64,000 nucleotides of DNA from Bacteroidota bacterium (GCA_018266915.1 JAFDZM010000082.1:1-64000); one strand, 5' to 3'. Numbered from the stretch's first letter, positions 46,272-55,642 are shown. Notes: a model not told the origin generated them from the sequence alone. Numbers and translations: made by a program.

Positions 46272-47846
46272 TTAGTTTTTCTTTTCTTTGTCTTCGTGCT
46301 GCTGTTTAGGCTGACGGTTGTTATTATTCCGTTGTCCTCTTTGCTGTTGGCGGTTCATATTGTTCCCGTTCTGTTGTCTTTGATTACGGTTGCCTTGCTG
46401 GGTATTCGGATTACCATTTGAAGGCGTTTGTCCGTTTGGCCTTTGGTTGCCCTGAACGTTCGGATTATTACCTGGTGCAGCATTGCCATTAGGACGTTGC
46501 CCCTGGTTAACCTGAGTGTTCGGGTTGTTACCATTTGCAGGTCTTTGTCCCTGGTTACCAAAGCCGCCATTTCTTTGGTTCGGATTATTATTAGGTCGTT
46601 GCGCCGCATATCCACCCTGGTTGTTATTCATGTTATTTCTTTGACCAGAGTTTCTTGGCATATTATTAAATGCGCTTCTATCAGGTGGGCGCTGAGCGGC
46701 AAGATTTGATGGTGCACCACCGTGATTATTCGATGCAAACTGCGCATTATTGCTCCGTGCCAATTGCTGATTCCTGTTTTGCTCAGCTGTAGCCATTACG
46801 TGATGGTCATTATTAGCAGATAGCTCTGCCTGGGAAGGCCTTGCAGTAACACCACCCTGCCCGTTAAAGCTAACCCGGTTGTTTACGACGGTATTATTGT
46901 TGATCACGGTTCTGTTTACATAGGTATTATGCACCACAACTGTATTTACCCGTACTACTGCAGTGTTGTATCTGAAATGCCCTTCATGCCATTCGCCGCC
47001 CACAAAGCCAACGCCTACATAACCAAAGCCATAATTAATGCCTCCGTAAAAGCCGATGTGTGGTCCCCAATAGCCTATGTGGAATATATAACGTCCACCA
47101 ACAAAGCCCCAGTAAGGAGGTGTCCATAAGTAACCAACAGTCGGAGGAGCTACCCATACACCGGGTACCCAGTAATAACCGCCTCTTACCGGACTAAATG
47201 CCCAGTAACCAGGCTGCCATAAATATCCGTCGGTAGGGCATTCAGGCTGTTCATATTCAGGAAGTGGAGGAGGGGCGGTCTCTGCTTGTACGTCCGTATC
47301 TACAGGGCCGTCATACTCTGAGCCGTCATCGCCCTGGTTGCCGCCTTGTACATTTTGATCCGGCTGACCATTGGCCTGGTTGAATTTACCATAGGCCAAA
47401 CAGTTATTCATGTTGATCACGTTATTGCCCTGCACAACTTCAGGCACCCAGTTACGTGTCTGAGGGTTGTAATAGTACAATGTGTTCTGGTCAACATTAT
47501 ATAAGAATGAGTAAACGATCTGGGTACGTCCAAAAGAAGTGGTTTCCAAATCGAGCTGAAACGCATTGCCATTAGCCTGCGGATCGGCCTGGGTTACTCT
47601 AACCGTTTTACGGCCCGGTATCATACGCGTATTATGCATGCGTGCGGTTTGGGTATTAATAACCAGGTTGATAAACGCGTCTTTAAACAAAATAGCATCA
47701 TCGGTTCCTACCGGAACTTGTTGTCCGCTTTGGTAGTCGATCACCGAAATACTTGCATTTGGAAATACGTCTCTGACCTGGTCTTGAGCATAGCTCACAT
47801 TAATGAGTAGAAATAGCAGTAGTAAAACAGGGGTAATTCTTTTCAT
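46272..47846 (-). CDS. YXWGXW repeat protein with Asn/Gln-rich C-terminus, exported
   Basis: The 524-residue protein has a signal peptide (cleaved about residue 20, VSYAQ), a beta-rich N-terminal half with Tyr/Trp motifs (YLWQPGYWAF, YYWVPGVW, YLWTPPYWGF, then HIGYWGPHIGFYGG), and a long low-complexity C-terminal third rich in Asn, Gln, Gly, Arg and Pro. Function is unknown; the composition suggests an unstructured or adhesive surface tail. The repeats are also visible in DNA (about 46300-46640). A strong terminator follows. Confidence 0.82.
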   Translation of the reverse strand: MKRITPVLLLLFLLINVSYAQDQVRDVFPNASISVIDYQSGQQVPVGTDDAILFKDAFINLVINTQTARMHNTRMIPGRKTVRVTQADPQANGNAFQLDLETTSFGRTQIVYSFLYNVDQNTLYYYNPQTRNWVPEVVQGNNVINMNNCLAYGKFNQANGQPDQNVQGGNQGDDGSEYDGPVDTDVQAETAPPPLPEYEQPECPTDGYLWQPGYWAFSPVRGGYYWVPGVWVAPPTVGYLWTPPYWGFVGGRYIFHIGYWGPHIGFYGGINYGFGYVGVGFVGGEWHEGHFRYNTAVVRVNTVVVHNTYVNRTVINNNTVVNNRVSFNGQGGVTARPSQAELSANNDHHVMATAEQNRNQQLARSNNAQFASNNHGGAPSNLAAQRPPDRSAFNNMPRNSGQRNNMNNNQGGYAAQRPNNNPNQRNGGFGNQGQRPANGNNPNTQVNQGQRPNGNAAPGNNPNVQGNQRPNGQTPSNGNPNTQQGNRNQRQQNGNNMNRQQQRGQRNNNNRQPKQQHEDKEKKN

Positions 47847-48165
47847 AGTCTCTAATTAAAAATAAGTAAGTGTATGGGCTGATCTTTATTAAAATTTTAT
47901 TCAAAGGTCTGTACTAATGTAATTTGAGTTGTGTAACATTATTATTACCAACTTTAATTTGGTCTGTTTCGTATAAAAGAGTTAAAGTAGTTAAATTAAT
48001 TTGAACTGCCAGACGCGAGGTCTGGCTTTTCTCGTTTTTTTAGACGTTGCCTTCTCCTGGTAGTTTAATCCGTCCGACAATAAATATCGCTCAAATCAAA
48101 AGCATTTTAAACAAACAACAGCAATAGTTTTAAGGTTTACTCATAGATACCTAATACAAATACCA
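47847..48165. other. 319-bp intergenic region with an orphan terminator
   Basis: No open reading frame of note is seen on the plus strand before the next gene. The left part should hold the YXWGXW promoter. The perfect terminator at 48008-48040 points right, with no gene to end, so a small RNA or leader may start around 47880-47960. Confidence 0.5.
48008..48040 (+). terminator. Orphan rho-independent terminator
   Basis: Perfect 7-bp stem GCCAGAC/GTCTGGC with loop GCGAG, then TTTTCTCG and seven T. The nearest gene on its left reads the other way. Confidence 0.8.
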
Positions 48166-48513
48166 ATGAGAAGCTATGAAACTTTAGTGGATGCCACTAA
48201 CGATCTGAATAAAAGAGGATATACAGCCAATTTAAGTCTCGAAGGCGATACGCTGGATGACAAAGAAAAAGACATCCATATGGGGGCCGATGATTTTGAA
48301 ATAAATGAGTTTTACCGGTTTGAAGGAGAGAGCAATCCGTCGGATATGTCGATAGTCTATGCTATCCATTCACCAAAATATAATCTGAAAGGCGTTTTAG
48401 TAAATGCTTTTGGCACTTATGCCGATAATAGCGAGTCGGCAATTCAAGCCAAGCTGCATCATTACCAGGTAAGTACGCATTTGCACAGGGAGGATCAACC
48501 TACTTCTGATTAG
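48166..48513 (+). CDS. Conserved small acidic protein, unknown function
   Basis: The 115-residue soluble protein has an N-terminal helix (SYETLVDATNDLNKRGY) and a beta-rich middle (FYRFEGESNPSDMSIVYAI). It matches a Bacteroidota family often labelled phosphoribosylpyrophosphate synthetase, but it has no PRPP-synthetase fold, nucleotide loop or adequate length, so that label is not supported. It converges on the HEAT-like gene across a palindrome. Confidence 0.7.
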   Translation: MRSYETLVDATNDLNKRGYTANLSLEGDTLDDKEKDIHMGADDFEINEFYRFEGESNPSDMSIVYAIHSPKYNLKGVLVNAFGTYADNSESAIQAKLHHYQVSTHLHREDQPTSD

Positions 48514-48585
48514 GTTTGCAGTTGGCAGTTGGCAGTTATAGTTTAAAAGGGAGTTGTGCGAACTGCAAACTTATAACTGCAAACT
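48514..48585. repeat. Intergenic imperfect palindrome (word GCAGTTGGCAGTT)
   Basis: The left arm GTTTGCAGTTGGCAGTTGGC with ATAGTTT meets the right arm AACTGCAAACTTATAACTGC. It fills the whole gap between two convergent genes and may act as a shared terminator. Confidence 0.7.
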
Positions 48586-49137
48586 CTAAAGCCGGGCCAA
48601 GATCTTCCTTCCTCTCGACTGAATAGCAGCAGTCCCGTCACGCATCAGGAAACGGATCTGGTTAGCCAATTCTTCGGTAATCCATGGATAACGGTCACGG
48701 ATATTGAATAATGCATCAGAGGCAAATACTTTTACTGCGATCAGCACTTTCGGGTCAATCAGCCAGTCGAACAATTGTTCAACTACTGGTTCAAGATCAA
48801 TCTCAGCTAACTTTTGCTTTATGCTTGCCGGCGCTTTGGATGAAGTGATATGCATCAGTATTTTGGCATAATGCCTTTTACAACTGGGATTGTCTACGTC
48901 CTTTACCCTCGAAATTAGGTAATTCAGGCTATCAATATAACTCTCAGGTTTTTGAAGAAACAGATTTTCGAGTATCCAGGCGGCCCTGAACGCAATGTTT
49001 TTATCAGGATGAAAAGTGATATCGATAAGATCTTTTACAGAGAACCGTTGCTTTTTGATGATCGCACTCAGCTTAACCACCTTGGTTTTGGTCATGGTGG
49101 CGCTTATTTCTTTTATCAGTTCATCAGATGTAAGCAT
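48586..49137 (-). CDS. HEAT-repeat-like conserved protein, paralog B
   Basis: The 183-residue all-helical protein has HEAT-like pairs (VKDLIDITFHPDKNIAFRAAW, YAKILMHITSS, ASDALFNIRDRYPWITEEL). It is soluble and cytosolic. It is a clear paralog of the gene 24 bp upstream, with the same motif order, so the pair arose by tandem duplication and could form a heterodimer. No catalytic motif is seen and the function is unknown. Confidence 0.7.
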   Translation of the reverse strand: MLTSDELIKEISATMTKTKVVKLSAIIKKQRFSVKDLIDITFHPDKNIAFRAAWILENLFLQKPESYIDSLNYLISRVKDVDNPSCKRHYAKILMHITSSKAPASIKQKLAEIDLEPVVEQLFDWLIDPKVLIAVKVFASDALFNIRDRYPWITEELANQIRFLMRDGTAAIQSRGRKILARL

Positions 49138-49161
49138 CTTTAAACCAGATTAAAATAAGAA

Positions 49162-49722
49162 TTAATCTTCAGGATGCAGGTAGCTCAGGATATAATTGCA
49201 CTTGGCCAACAGGTTAGGCGTAGCAGTGCGGGTCATAAATTCCAACTGTTTTGAAAGTTCTTCGGCAATCCATGGATAGCGATGACGCAGGTTAAACAAT
49301 GTCTCGGCAGAGTATGCACGTACACTAACCAGCATTTTAGGATCGATCATCCACTCGAAACATAACTCCACAACGCGTTCCATTTCGATCTCTTTCATTT
49401 TTTCCCGAACATCTCTCGGAACTTCAGGTGAAGTGATATGCATTAATATTTTAGCGTACGGTTTTTTGCTGGTTGCGCTTTGTACTTCAAAAATATGGTC
49501 GATGAAATATTGGATATCGTCGTAATAACTTTCCGGGAATTTGAACAGCACATATTGCAGCAAACGCGATGATTTTAAGGCAATTTCCTTGTCTTCATGA
49601 AAAGTCATGTCGACTAATTCCCGTAAAGAAAAATTTTCTCTCTTTATCTGGCGCCCCAGTTTGGCAACTGTGGTTCCCTTGCCGGGAGTAGACATATGTT
49701 GAATTAATTGCGACTGCGTCAT
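49162..49722 (-). CDS. HEAT-repeat-like conserved protein, paralog A
   Basis: The 186-residue paralog of the next downstream gene shares LRELVDMTFHEDKEIALKSS, KPYAKILMHITSPEVP and AETLFNLRHRYPWIAEEL. It is helical, with no signal peptide. It is the first gene of the pair, with a near-consensus -7 element (TAACTTTTG) upstream. The function is unknown. Confidence 0.7.
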   Translation of the reverse strand: MTQSQLIQHMSTPGKGTTVAKLGRQIKRENFSLRELVDMTFHEDKEIALKSSRLLQYVLFKFPESYYDDIQYFIDHIFEVQSATSKKPYAKILMHITSPEVPRDVREKMKEIEMERVVELCFEWMIDPKMLVSVRAYSAETLFNLRHRYPWIAEELSKQLEFMTRTATPNLLAKCNYILSYLHPED

Positions 49723-49911
49723 TGCGGTTAGGAATTTCTTTACTTACCTGTTCTCAGCTGTTCAAAAGTTATTAACAATTGTGATAAACGTATGTGGAAA
49801 GGCAATGTAAATATAGTATTAGTTTATATCTTCTCCAAGATTTTTTAATTAAAAAAATATTTTTTATTTTATACAGACAATACCTTTTATAGCTACTTCA
49901 GCTAAAAATTC

Positions 49912-49919
49912 TACATTTG
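49912..49919 (+). promoter_or_regulatory. -7 promoter box of the M16 operon
   Basis: TACATTTG matches TAnnTTTG exactly, 25 bp upstream of the ATG. A TTTT element lies about 23 bases further upstream. Confidence 0.5.
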
Positions 49920-49943
49920 CAATCCACTCTTTATAAATTTTAG

Positions 49944-51179
49944 ATGGTTAAATTCAACCGTTTTACTTTGGATAACGGACTTCGTGTAATTGTTCACGAG
50001 GATCATACCACACCTATGGCCGTGCTCAATATTCTATATGATGTCGGTGCACGCGATGAAGACCCTGACAAAACAGGCTTTGCGCACTTATTTGAGCACC
50101 TGATGTTTGGCGGATCAGTTAATATACCTGTTTACGACGAGCCTTTACAACGCGTAGGCGGAGAGAATAACGCATTCACTACCAACGATATTACCAACTA
50201 TTATATCACCCTGCCGTCTGCTAATATCGAAACAGCTTTTTGGCTGGAAAGTGACCGTATGCTGAGCCTTGCTTTCAGCAAAAAGAGCCTCGAAGTGCAG
50301 CGTAATGTGGTAATAGAAGAGTTTAAGCAACGCTACCTGAATCAGCCTTATGGCGATGTATGGCTAAAATTGCGTCCGTTGGTTTATAAAAAGCACCCGT
50401 ATCAATGGGCTACAATAGGTAAGGAGATCAAGCACATAGAAGATGCGCAAATGGAGGATGTGAAGGCATTCTTTGCAAAGCATTATAACCCGCAAAACGC
50501 TATTATGGTAATCGGCGGAAATGTGACCACTGAACATGCCAGGAAATTGGCTGAAAAATGGTTTGGCCCGATCCCTGCCGGAGAAAAATATCAGCGCAAC
50601 CTACCCCAGGAGCCTGAACAAAATGAAGAGCGCAGGTTAACCGTTGCAGGGAAGGTGCCATTGAACGATGTATACATTGCGTTCCATATGCCCGGTCGTC
50701 TTGATGAAGGTTATTACGAAGCCGATTTGATATCTGATATTTTATCACGTGGCAATTCATCGCGTTTGTATAAGACTCTGGTAAAGGACAAGCAACTGTT
50801 TAGCGAGATACACGCCTACAACATGGGCAGCTTTGACCGGGGGATGTTCGTGGTAGAAGGAAAGCCTTTGGAGAATGTGAGTATCGAAACTGCCGAAGCT
50901 GCTATCTGGGAAGAACTGGAGATCATCAAAAATGAATTGGTTCCTCCAGATGAATTGACCAAGGTAAAGAACAAAACAGAGTCGACCATGGTATTTTCTG
51001 AAATGTCATTGCTTGATAAGGCGATGAACCTTGCACAGTTCGAACTTTTTGGTGATGCCGATAAGCTGAACCACGAAACCGATAAATACCTGGCTGTAAC
51101 AGCTGAACAAATACAAAAACAGGCTAAGGAGATTTTCCGCAAGGAAAATTCGTCCACTTTAATTTACCTGGCTGCTTAA
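49944..51179 (+). CDS. M16 family zinc peptidase, catalytic subunit
   Basis: The 411-residue protein has the inverse zinc motif HLFEH at residues 48-52 and the downstream Glu in EEFKQRYLNQPYGD near 128. It lacks a signal peptide, so it acts in the cytosol. M16B enzymes pair with a partner lacking the zinc site. That partner is encoded 8 bp downstream. Together they should form a clamshell that degrades short peptides. Confidence 0.93.
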   Translation: MVKFNRFTLDNGLRVIVHEDHTTPMAVLNILYDVGARDEDPDKTGFAHLFEHLMFGGSVNIPVYDEPLQRVGGENNAFTTNDITNYYITLPSANIETAFWLESDRMLSLAFSKKSLEVQRNVVIEEFKQRYLNQPYGDVWLKLRPLVYKKHPYQWATIGKEIKHIEDAQMEDVKAFFAKHYNPQNAIMVIGGNVTTEHARKLAEKWFGPIPAGEKYQRNLPQEPEQNEERRLTVAGKVPLNDVYIAFHMPGRLDEGYYEADLISDILSRGNSSRLYKTLVKDKQLFSEIHAYNMGSFDRGMFVVEGKPLENVSIETAEAAIWEELEIIKNELVPPDELTKVKNKTESTMVFSEMSLLDKAMNLAQFELFGDADKLNHETDKYLAVTAEQIQKQAKEIFRKENSSTLIYLAA

Positions 51180-51187
51180 ATATCAAA

Positions 51188-52474
51188 ATGCAAATGAAAT
51201 TAGAAAGGAAAACAGCGCCTGAATTTAAAGCGGTAGGACAAATAGAACTGATCAGGCCTGAGCAAATCGACCTGGATAATGGCTGTAAAATATTCTGCTT
51301 TAATTCCGGCGACCAGGACCTGGTACGGATTGAGTGGATATTCGGCAACCTGCGTTTTGATCCGGCAAAGCCACTGCTAAATGTTGCAGTAAATACCATG
51401 TTGACTGAAGGTACGTCCAAACTGTCAGCTGCACAGATAGCAGATAAGATCGATTTTTACGGTGCCTTTTTGCAGGTAGATTACGGCTATGACCACTCGC
51501 AGGTAGTGCTTTATACTTTAACTCGCCACCTGGCTGCTACGTTGCCGGTGTTGAAAGATATTATTACTGATTCTGTTTTCCCTGAAAAGGAACTGGCGAC
51601 TTTTATCCGTAACCAGCAACAAAAACTACAGGTAAGTTTGCAAAAGAATGATGTAGTTGCCCGTCGTAAGTTCAACAAGGCAGTTTATGGCAATACCATT
51701 TATGGCCTCGGTGCTGATATGGATGATTATAAAACTCTGCACCGCGAGGATATGCTGGAGCATTTTAAACAAATGTATCAGCCATCAAATTGCACCATTT
51801 TGGTATCAGGGAAAATCGAGCAGTCGACACTTGACCTGTTAAAAGAATCTTTCGGAAAAGAGTGGTCAAATTATTCCATCAAAGCAGATACTTCACAGCT
51901 CGATTTAAAACCAGCTACAGATCACTTCTATTTTGTGGAGAAGCCTGATGCATTGCAATCAGCTATAAGAATGGGTTTGCCATCGATCAATCGTACGCAT
52001 CCTGATTTTCCAGCCTTACAGGTGATGAACACCGTTTTGGGTGGATACTTCGGTTCAAGGTTAATGGCTAACATACGCGAAGATAAAGGCTATACTTATG
52101 GCATCGGATCAGGCTCAAGCTCATTAAGTAAAGGTGGCGCATTTTTTATTGCGACTGAAGTAGGAGCGGATGTATGCAAAAAAGCAGTTAATGAAATTGA
52201 GAAGGAGATCAATATCCTTAAAACAGTATTGATACCTGAAAGCGAGTTATCACTGGTGAGAAACTATATGTTAGGCTCACTTTTAGGCAGCCTTGAGAAT
52301 ATATTCTCACATGCCGATAAGTTCAAAAACATCTACTTCTTCGGGCTGGATTACGACTATTACGACCGTTACACGGAGGTTGTCAAATCCCTTTCAGCTG
52401 TTGAGATAATGCAGATGGCAAAAAAATACCTCGATACTGATAATTTTTATAAGGTGATTGTCGGGAAATATTAG
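51188..52474 (+). CDS. M16 family peptidase, non-catalytic partner
   Basis: The 428-residue M16-fold protein has no HxxEH; the equivalent region reads NTMLTEGTSKLSAAQ. It keeps the R/Y substrate-binding signature (IREDKGYTYGIGSG) that the catalytic subunit needs. Only 8 bp separate it from the catalytic gene. It probably completes a heterodimeric peptidase. Confidence 0.93.
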   Translation: MQMKLERKTAPEFKAVGQIELIRPEQIDLDNGCKIFCFNSGDQDLVRIEWIFGNLRFDPAKPLLNVAVNTMLTEGTSKLSAAQIADKIDFYGAFLQVDYGYDHSQVVLYTLTRHLAATLPVLKDIITDSVFPEKELATFIRNQQQKLQVSLQKNDVVARRKFNKAVYGNTIYGLGADMDDYKTLHREDMLEHFKQMYQPSNCTILVSGKIEQSTLDLLKESFGKEWSNYSIKADTSQLDLKPATDHFYFVEKPDALQSAIRMGLPSINRTHPDFPALQVMNTVLGGYFGSRLMANIREDKGYTYGIGSGSSSLSKGGAFFIATEVGADVCKKAVNEIEKEINILKTVLIPESELSLVRNYMLGSLLGSLENIFSHADKFKNIYFFGLDYDYYDRYTEVVKSLSAVEIMQMAKKYLDTDNFYKVIVGKY

Positions 52475-52480
52475 TAAGGG

Positions 52481-52963
52481 TTATAGCTCAAATTCTGATT
52501 CAGGAACAAGTTTGTTAAAGAAATCATCAAAACTTTCTGCAAGTTCAATATCTTCTTCACATTCCACGTCAATCCAATGCACAGTTGGGTTTGCGCCATT
52601 TCTGTAATCGAGTGTTATCCACCAATGCCCATCGCCTGCTAAAAGAACTTGTCTTTCAGGCAGGTTCCATTCGTTCGTCATATACTCAGTATCTAAAATG
52701 TTTTGCGCGGTTCTGATTGAAGGGTCGGTAACAATTCCTGATAATGAATCAAATGGTACATGATTAGCAGACCATGATGTTCTTTTGGTCATCGGAAAAA
52801 CAAATCTACGCGTATATCCGCCATTCTGCATTTTAAGAAGCGCGATTAATGATTCCGGAAGTTTTACATCGAGAGATTCTTCAACAAATTGAATCATTTC
52901 ATCAGTCAGAGGCGGGTGTTTATAATAATTATTGCCCCAAAATTCAGTTATTGCTATTCCCAT
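52481..52963 (-). CDS. SMI1/KNR4 family protein
   Basis: The 160-residue protein matches the SMI1/KNR4 fold: PPLTDEMIQFVEESLDVKLPESLIALL at the start, then a GG turn, LLAGDGHWWITLDYR and the C-terminal ESFDDFFNKLV helix. In bacteria such proteins can be immunity proteins of polymorphic toxin systems, but no toxin gene lies nearby, so it may be a plain family member. Convergent with the M16 pair. Confidence 0.85.
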   Translation of the reverse strand: MGIAITEFWGNNYYKHPPLTDEMIQFVEESLDVKLPESLIALLKMQNGGYTRRFVFPMTKRTSWSANHVPFDSLSGIVTDPSIRTAQNILDTEYMTNEWNLPERQVLLAGDGHWWITLDYRNGANPTVHWIDVECEEDIELAESFDDFFNKLVPESEFEL

Positions 52964-53073
52964 AGTATTATTTGATGATGCTAAAGAGACGAAAGATGGA
53001 TTAAATATATATCAACCTATTGTCATCATAATATAAATTCGAGATTGTAATTCCGAAATCCGAAATAAAAAGC

Positions 53074-53081
53074 TATCTTTG
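53074..53081 (+). promoter_or_regulatory. -7 promoter box of guaB
   Basis: TATCTTTG is an exact TAnnTTTG match 35 bp upstream of the ATG. A TTG lies 26 bases upstream, a little further than ideal. No purine riboswitch is visible. Confidence 0.55.
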
Positions 53082-53115
53082 CCCGGCAAATAATAAATCC
53101 AAAAAGTTATTTGCT

Positions 53116-54591
53116 ATGCAGTTAGATCCCTCCAAATTTGTCGCCGAAGGCTTAACTTACGACGACGTTTTATTACTCCCGGCTTATTCAGAAGTTTTAC
53201 CGCGCGATGTAGAAACCGGTTCATGGCTTACCAAAAAGATCAGGTTGAATATCCCTGTGCTGTCAGCAGCGATGGATACCGTAACCGAATCTGCTTTGGC
53301 TATTGCAATTGCGCAAGCGGGTGGAATGGGCATCCTTCACAAAAATATGTCCATCCAGGCACAGGCCGATGAAGTGCGCAAAGTAAAGCGTTCTGAAAGC
53401 GGAATGATCCAGGATCCGGTGACTCTTCACGAGGCTTCTACCGTAGCAGATGCCGTAAAGATCATGCGCGAGTACCGTATAGGCGGTATCCCGGTAATCA
53501 ACGGCGACCGCAAGTTGAAAGGGATCATCACCAACCGCGACCTGCGTTTCCAAAAAGAAATGGACCGCCCGGTTAGCGAGGTAATGACCAGCACCAACCT
53601 GATCACTGCCCCTCAAGGTACCACGCTATTTCAAGCCGAAGAAATACTGCAAAACCATAAGATCGAAAAACTGCCGGTTGTTGATAACGGAGGGCACTTA
53701 TGTGGTTTGATCACTTTTAAAGATATCCAGAAATTTAAAAACTACCCAAGCGCCTGCAAGGATGAATTCGGTCGCTTACGTGTCGGTGCTGCTGTTGGTG
53801 TTGCTGCCGATAATATTGAGCGTGTAAAAGCACTGGTGCAAGCCGGTGTAGATGTTGTTGTTGTTGATACTGCTCATGGTCATTCAAAAGGAGTGATCGA
53901 TATGGTGAAGGCAGTAAAATCACTATTCCCTGATCTGCAGGTTATCGGAGGTAATATTGCTACTGCAGATGCTGCCATCGCCCTTGCTGATGCAGGCGCC
54001 GATGCAGTTAAAGTAGGTATCGGTCCAGGTTCCATCTGTACTACCCGTATTGTAGCAGGTGTAGGCGTTCCACAGTTGTTCGCTGTTTACGAATGTGCCA
54101 CTGCATTAAAAGGTCGCGGCATTCCGGTTATAGCCGATGGCGGCATCAAACAAACCGGTGATATTGTAAAAGCCATTGCAGCAGGTGCAAGTTCTATTAT
54201 GGCGGGCTCATTGTTCGCAGGAGTTGAGGAATCACCAGGCGAAACTATTATCTACGAAGGCCGTAAATTTAAATCATACCGTGGTATGGGTTCAGTTGAA
54301 GCAATGGACAAAGGCTCAAAAGACCGCTACTTTCAGGACGAAACCGATGTGGTAACCAAACTGGTACCAGAAGGTATCGTAGGCCGCGTTCCATACAAAG
54401 GCACCCTGTCAGAAGTAATTTACCAATATATTGGTGGTTTACGTGCAGGCATGCATTATTGCGGTGCTGCCAACATTGAACAATTACAGGAAGCCAAATT
54501 TGTACGTATCACCGCTGCCGGTATGCGCGAAAGCCACCCGCACGATATTACGATCACGAAGGAAGCTCCGAATTATACTAGTAAGGGATAA
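53116..54591 (+). CDS. guaB: IMP dehydrogenase
   Basis: The 491-residue enzyme oxidises IMP to XMP with NAD+, the committed step to GMP. It has a (beta/alpha)8 barrel interrupted by two CBS domains (about 95-210), the catalytic Cys in GPGSICTTR, the flap region with RYFQ, and a normal length. It is preceded by a consensus -7 box and followed by an intergenic palindrome. Confidence 0.97.
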   Translation: MQLDPSKFVAEGLTYDDVLLLPAYSEVLPRDVETGSWLTKKIRLNIPVLSAAMDTVTESALAIAIAQAGGMGILHKNMSIQAQADEVRKVKRSESGMIQDPVTLHEASTVADAVKIMREYRIGGIPVINGDRKLKGIITNRDLRFQKEMDRPVSEVMTSTNLITAPQGTTLFQAEEILQNHKIEKLPVVDNGGHLCGLITFKDIQKFKNYPSACKDEFGRLRVGAAVGVAADNIERVKALVQAGVDVVVVDTAHGHSKGVIDMVKAVKSLFPDLQVIGGNIATADAAIALADAGADAVKVGIGPGSICTTRIVAGVGVPQLFAVYECATALKGRGIPVIADGGIKQTGDIVKAIAAGASSIMAGSLFAGVEESPGETIIYEGRKFKSYRGMGSVEAMDKGSKDRYFQDETDVVTKLVPEGIVGRVPYKGTLSEVIYQYIGGLRAGMHYCGAANIEQLQEAKFVRITAAGMRESHPHDITITKEAPNYTSKG

Positions 54592-54683
54592 AGATTAAAG
54601 ATTAGTTGATTAGAGATTAGAAGTAATCTTAATCACTAAAATTAAGTAACTAATCTCTAACCTCTAATCAACTAATCTCTAAA
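54592..54683. repeat. Intergenic imperfect palindrome (word GATTAGAGATTAG)
   Basis: Left arm AAGATTAGTTGATTAGAGA-type words meet right arm TAACTAATCTCTAA and ATCAACTAATCTC. It lies between guaB and the LOG-family gene. Confidence 0.7.
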
Positions 54684-54685
54684 CC

Positions 54686-55270
54686 ATGACCTCCATTTGT
54701 ATCTTCTGTGGCGCTAATTTCAACGGCGATCCGATTTTAAGAGAGTCTGCCGAACAATTGATCGAAGTGATGTTTAACCGGAACATCAGTCTGGTTTTTG
54801 GTGGTGGAAAAGTAGGGCTGATGGGTTTGCTGGCGGATGAAATGATCAGTCGCGGTGGGAAGACGGTAGGGGTGATCCCGCAATTCCTGATGGATAAGGA
54901 GGTTGGCCATACTGGTTTAACTGAACTACACATCGTCGAAACCATGCACCAACGCAAGCAGTTGATGAATAATCTGTGTGACGGCATCATCATGCTTCCC
55001 GGCGGCTTTGGTACGTTAGAAGAATTTTTTGAGGTATTAACCTGGCTTCAGCTTGGCCTTCATAATAAACCCATCGGCGTGCTCAATGTGAATGGCTTTT
55101 ACGACAATCTGCTTAAGCAAATGGATGTAATGGTCGAACAGAAATTTCTCAAACCAACCAACCGTAAATTAGTACTAACCTCTGGCGATCCTATCGAATT
55201 GGTTAGCCTTATGGAAAACTTCAATGCTGTTCCTGACGAGGTTTGGTTTAAGGATAGAAATTTGTCTTAA
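54686..55270 (+). CDS. LOG-family (TIGR00730) Rossmann protein
   Basis: The 194-residue protein has the PGGFGTLEE motif near residue 110 and VFGGGKVGLMG near 33, which define the LOG/lysine-decarboxylase-like family. Characterised members are nucleoside-5'-monophosphate (cytokinin riboside) phosphoribohydrolases. In bacteria a nucleotide-turnover role is likely. It lies 94 bp downstream of guaB, across a palindrome. Confidence 0.9.
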   Translation: MTSICIFCGANFNGDPILRESAEQLIEVMFNRNISLVFGGGKVGLMGLLADEMISRGGKTVGVIPQFLMDKEVGHTGLTELHIVETMHQRKQLMNNLCDGIIMLPGGFGTLEEFFEVLTWLQLGLHNKPIGVLNVNGFYDNLLKQMDVMVEQKFLKPTNRKLVLTSGDPIELVSLMENFNAVPDEVWFKDRNLS

Positions 55271-55284
55271 ATATATTTCGTAGA

Positions 55285-55308
55285 GACGCCCCGATACACC
55301 GGGGCATC
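55285..55308. terminator. Hairpin between LOG-family and cupin genes
   Basis: GACGCCCCG/CGGGGCATC arms pair best on the minus strand (one G/T wobble). TTTC follows on the plus strand. It probably serves both convergent genes. Confidence 0.6.
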
Positions 55309-55321
55309 TTTCATTTTGCTC

Positions 55322-55642
55322 TTACTTTTCTCCACCCTCCTTGCCGTAAAATATCACCCAGGTCATAAAATCATCGGTAAAATTCTCAAAACGATGTTTT
55401 ATCCCAGCCTTTACAAACAGAACGTCACCCTGCTTAAAGGTAGTACGCTCTTCGCCATTTAAAAATACGCCGTTACCGCTGACTATTACGTAGAGTTCAT
55501 CCTGCCTATGCGGGGTTTGAGGATCATTCTTAATCGGTCGGTATATCTCGACCGACATGGTGCCATGTTTCATCACCTTGGCAAATAATTGACCATGTGC
55601 AGCGTCTAATTTTTCTACGGCTTCGGCTATGCTTACTTTCAT
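55322..55642 (-). CDS. Single-domain cupin protein
   Basis: The 106-residue beta-barrel protein has cupin motifs (HRQDELYVIVSGNGVF then GDVLFVKAGIKHRFENF) with His and Glu that could bind a metal. It has no signal peptide. The substrate is unknown; small cupins can be sugar-binding, isomerase or dioxygenase proteins. Confidence 0.85.
   Translation of the reverse strand: MKVSIAEAVEKLDAAHGQLFAKVMKHGTMSVEIYRPIKNDPQTPHRQDELYVIVSGNGVFLNGEERTTFKQGDVLFVKAGIKHRFENFTDDFMTWVIFYGKEGGEK

Noticed and set aside
52481..52963. SMI1/KNR4 gene as part of a toxin-immunity locus
   Set aside because: No polymorphic toxin, secretion or Rhs-like gene lies nearby in the window.
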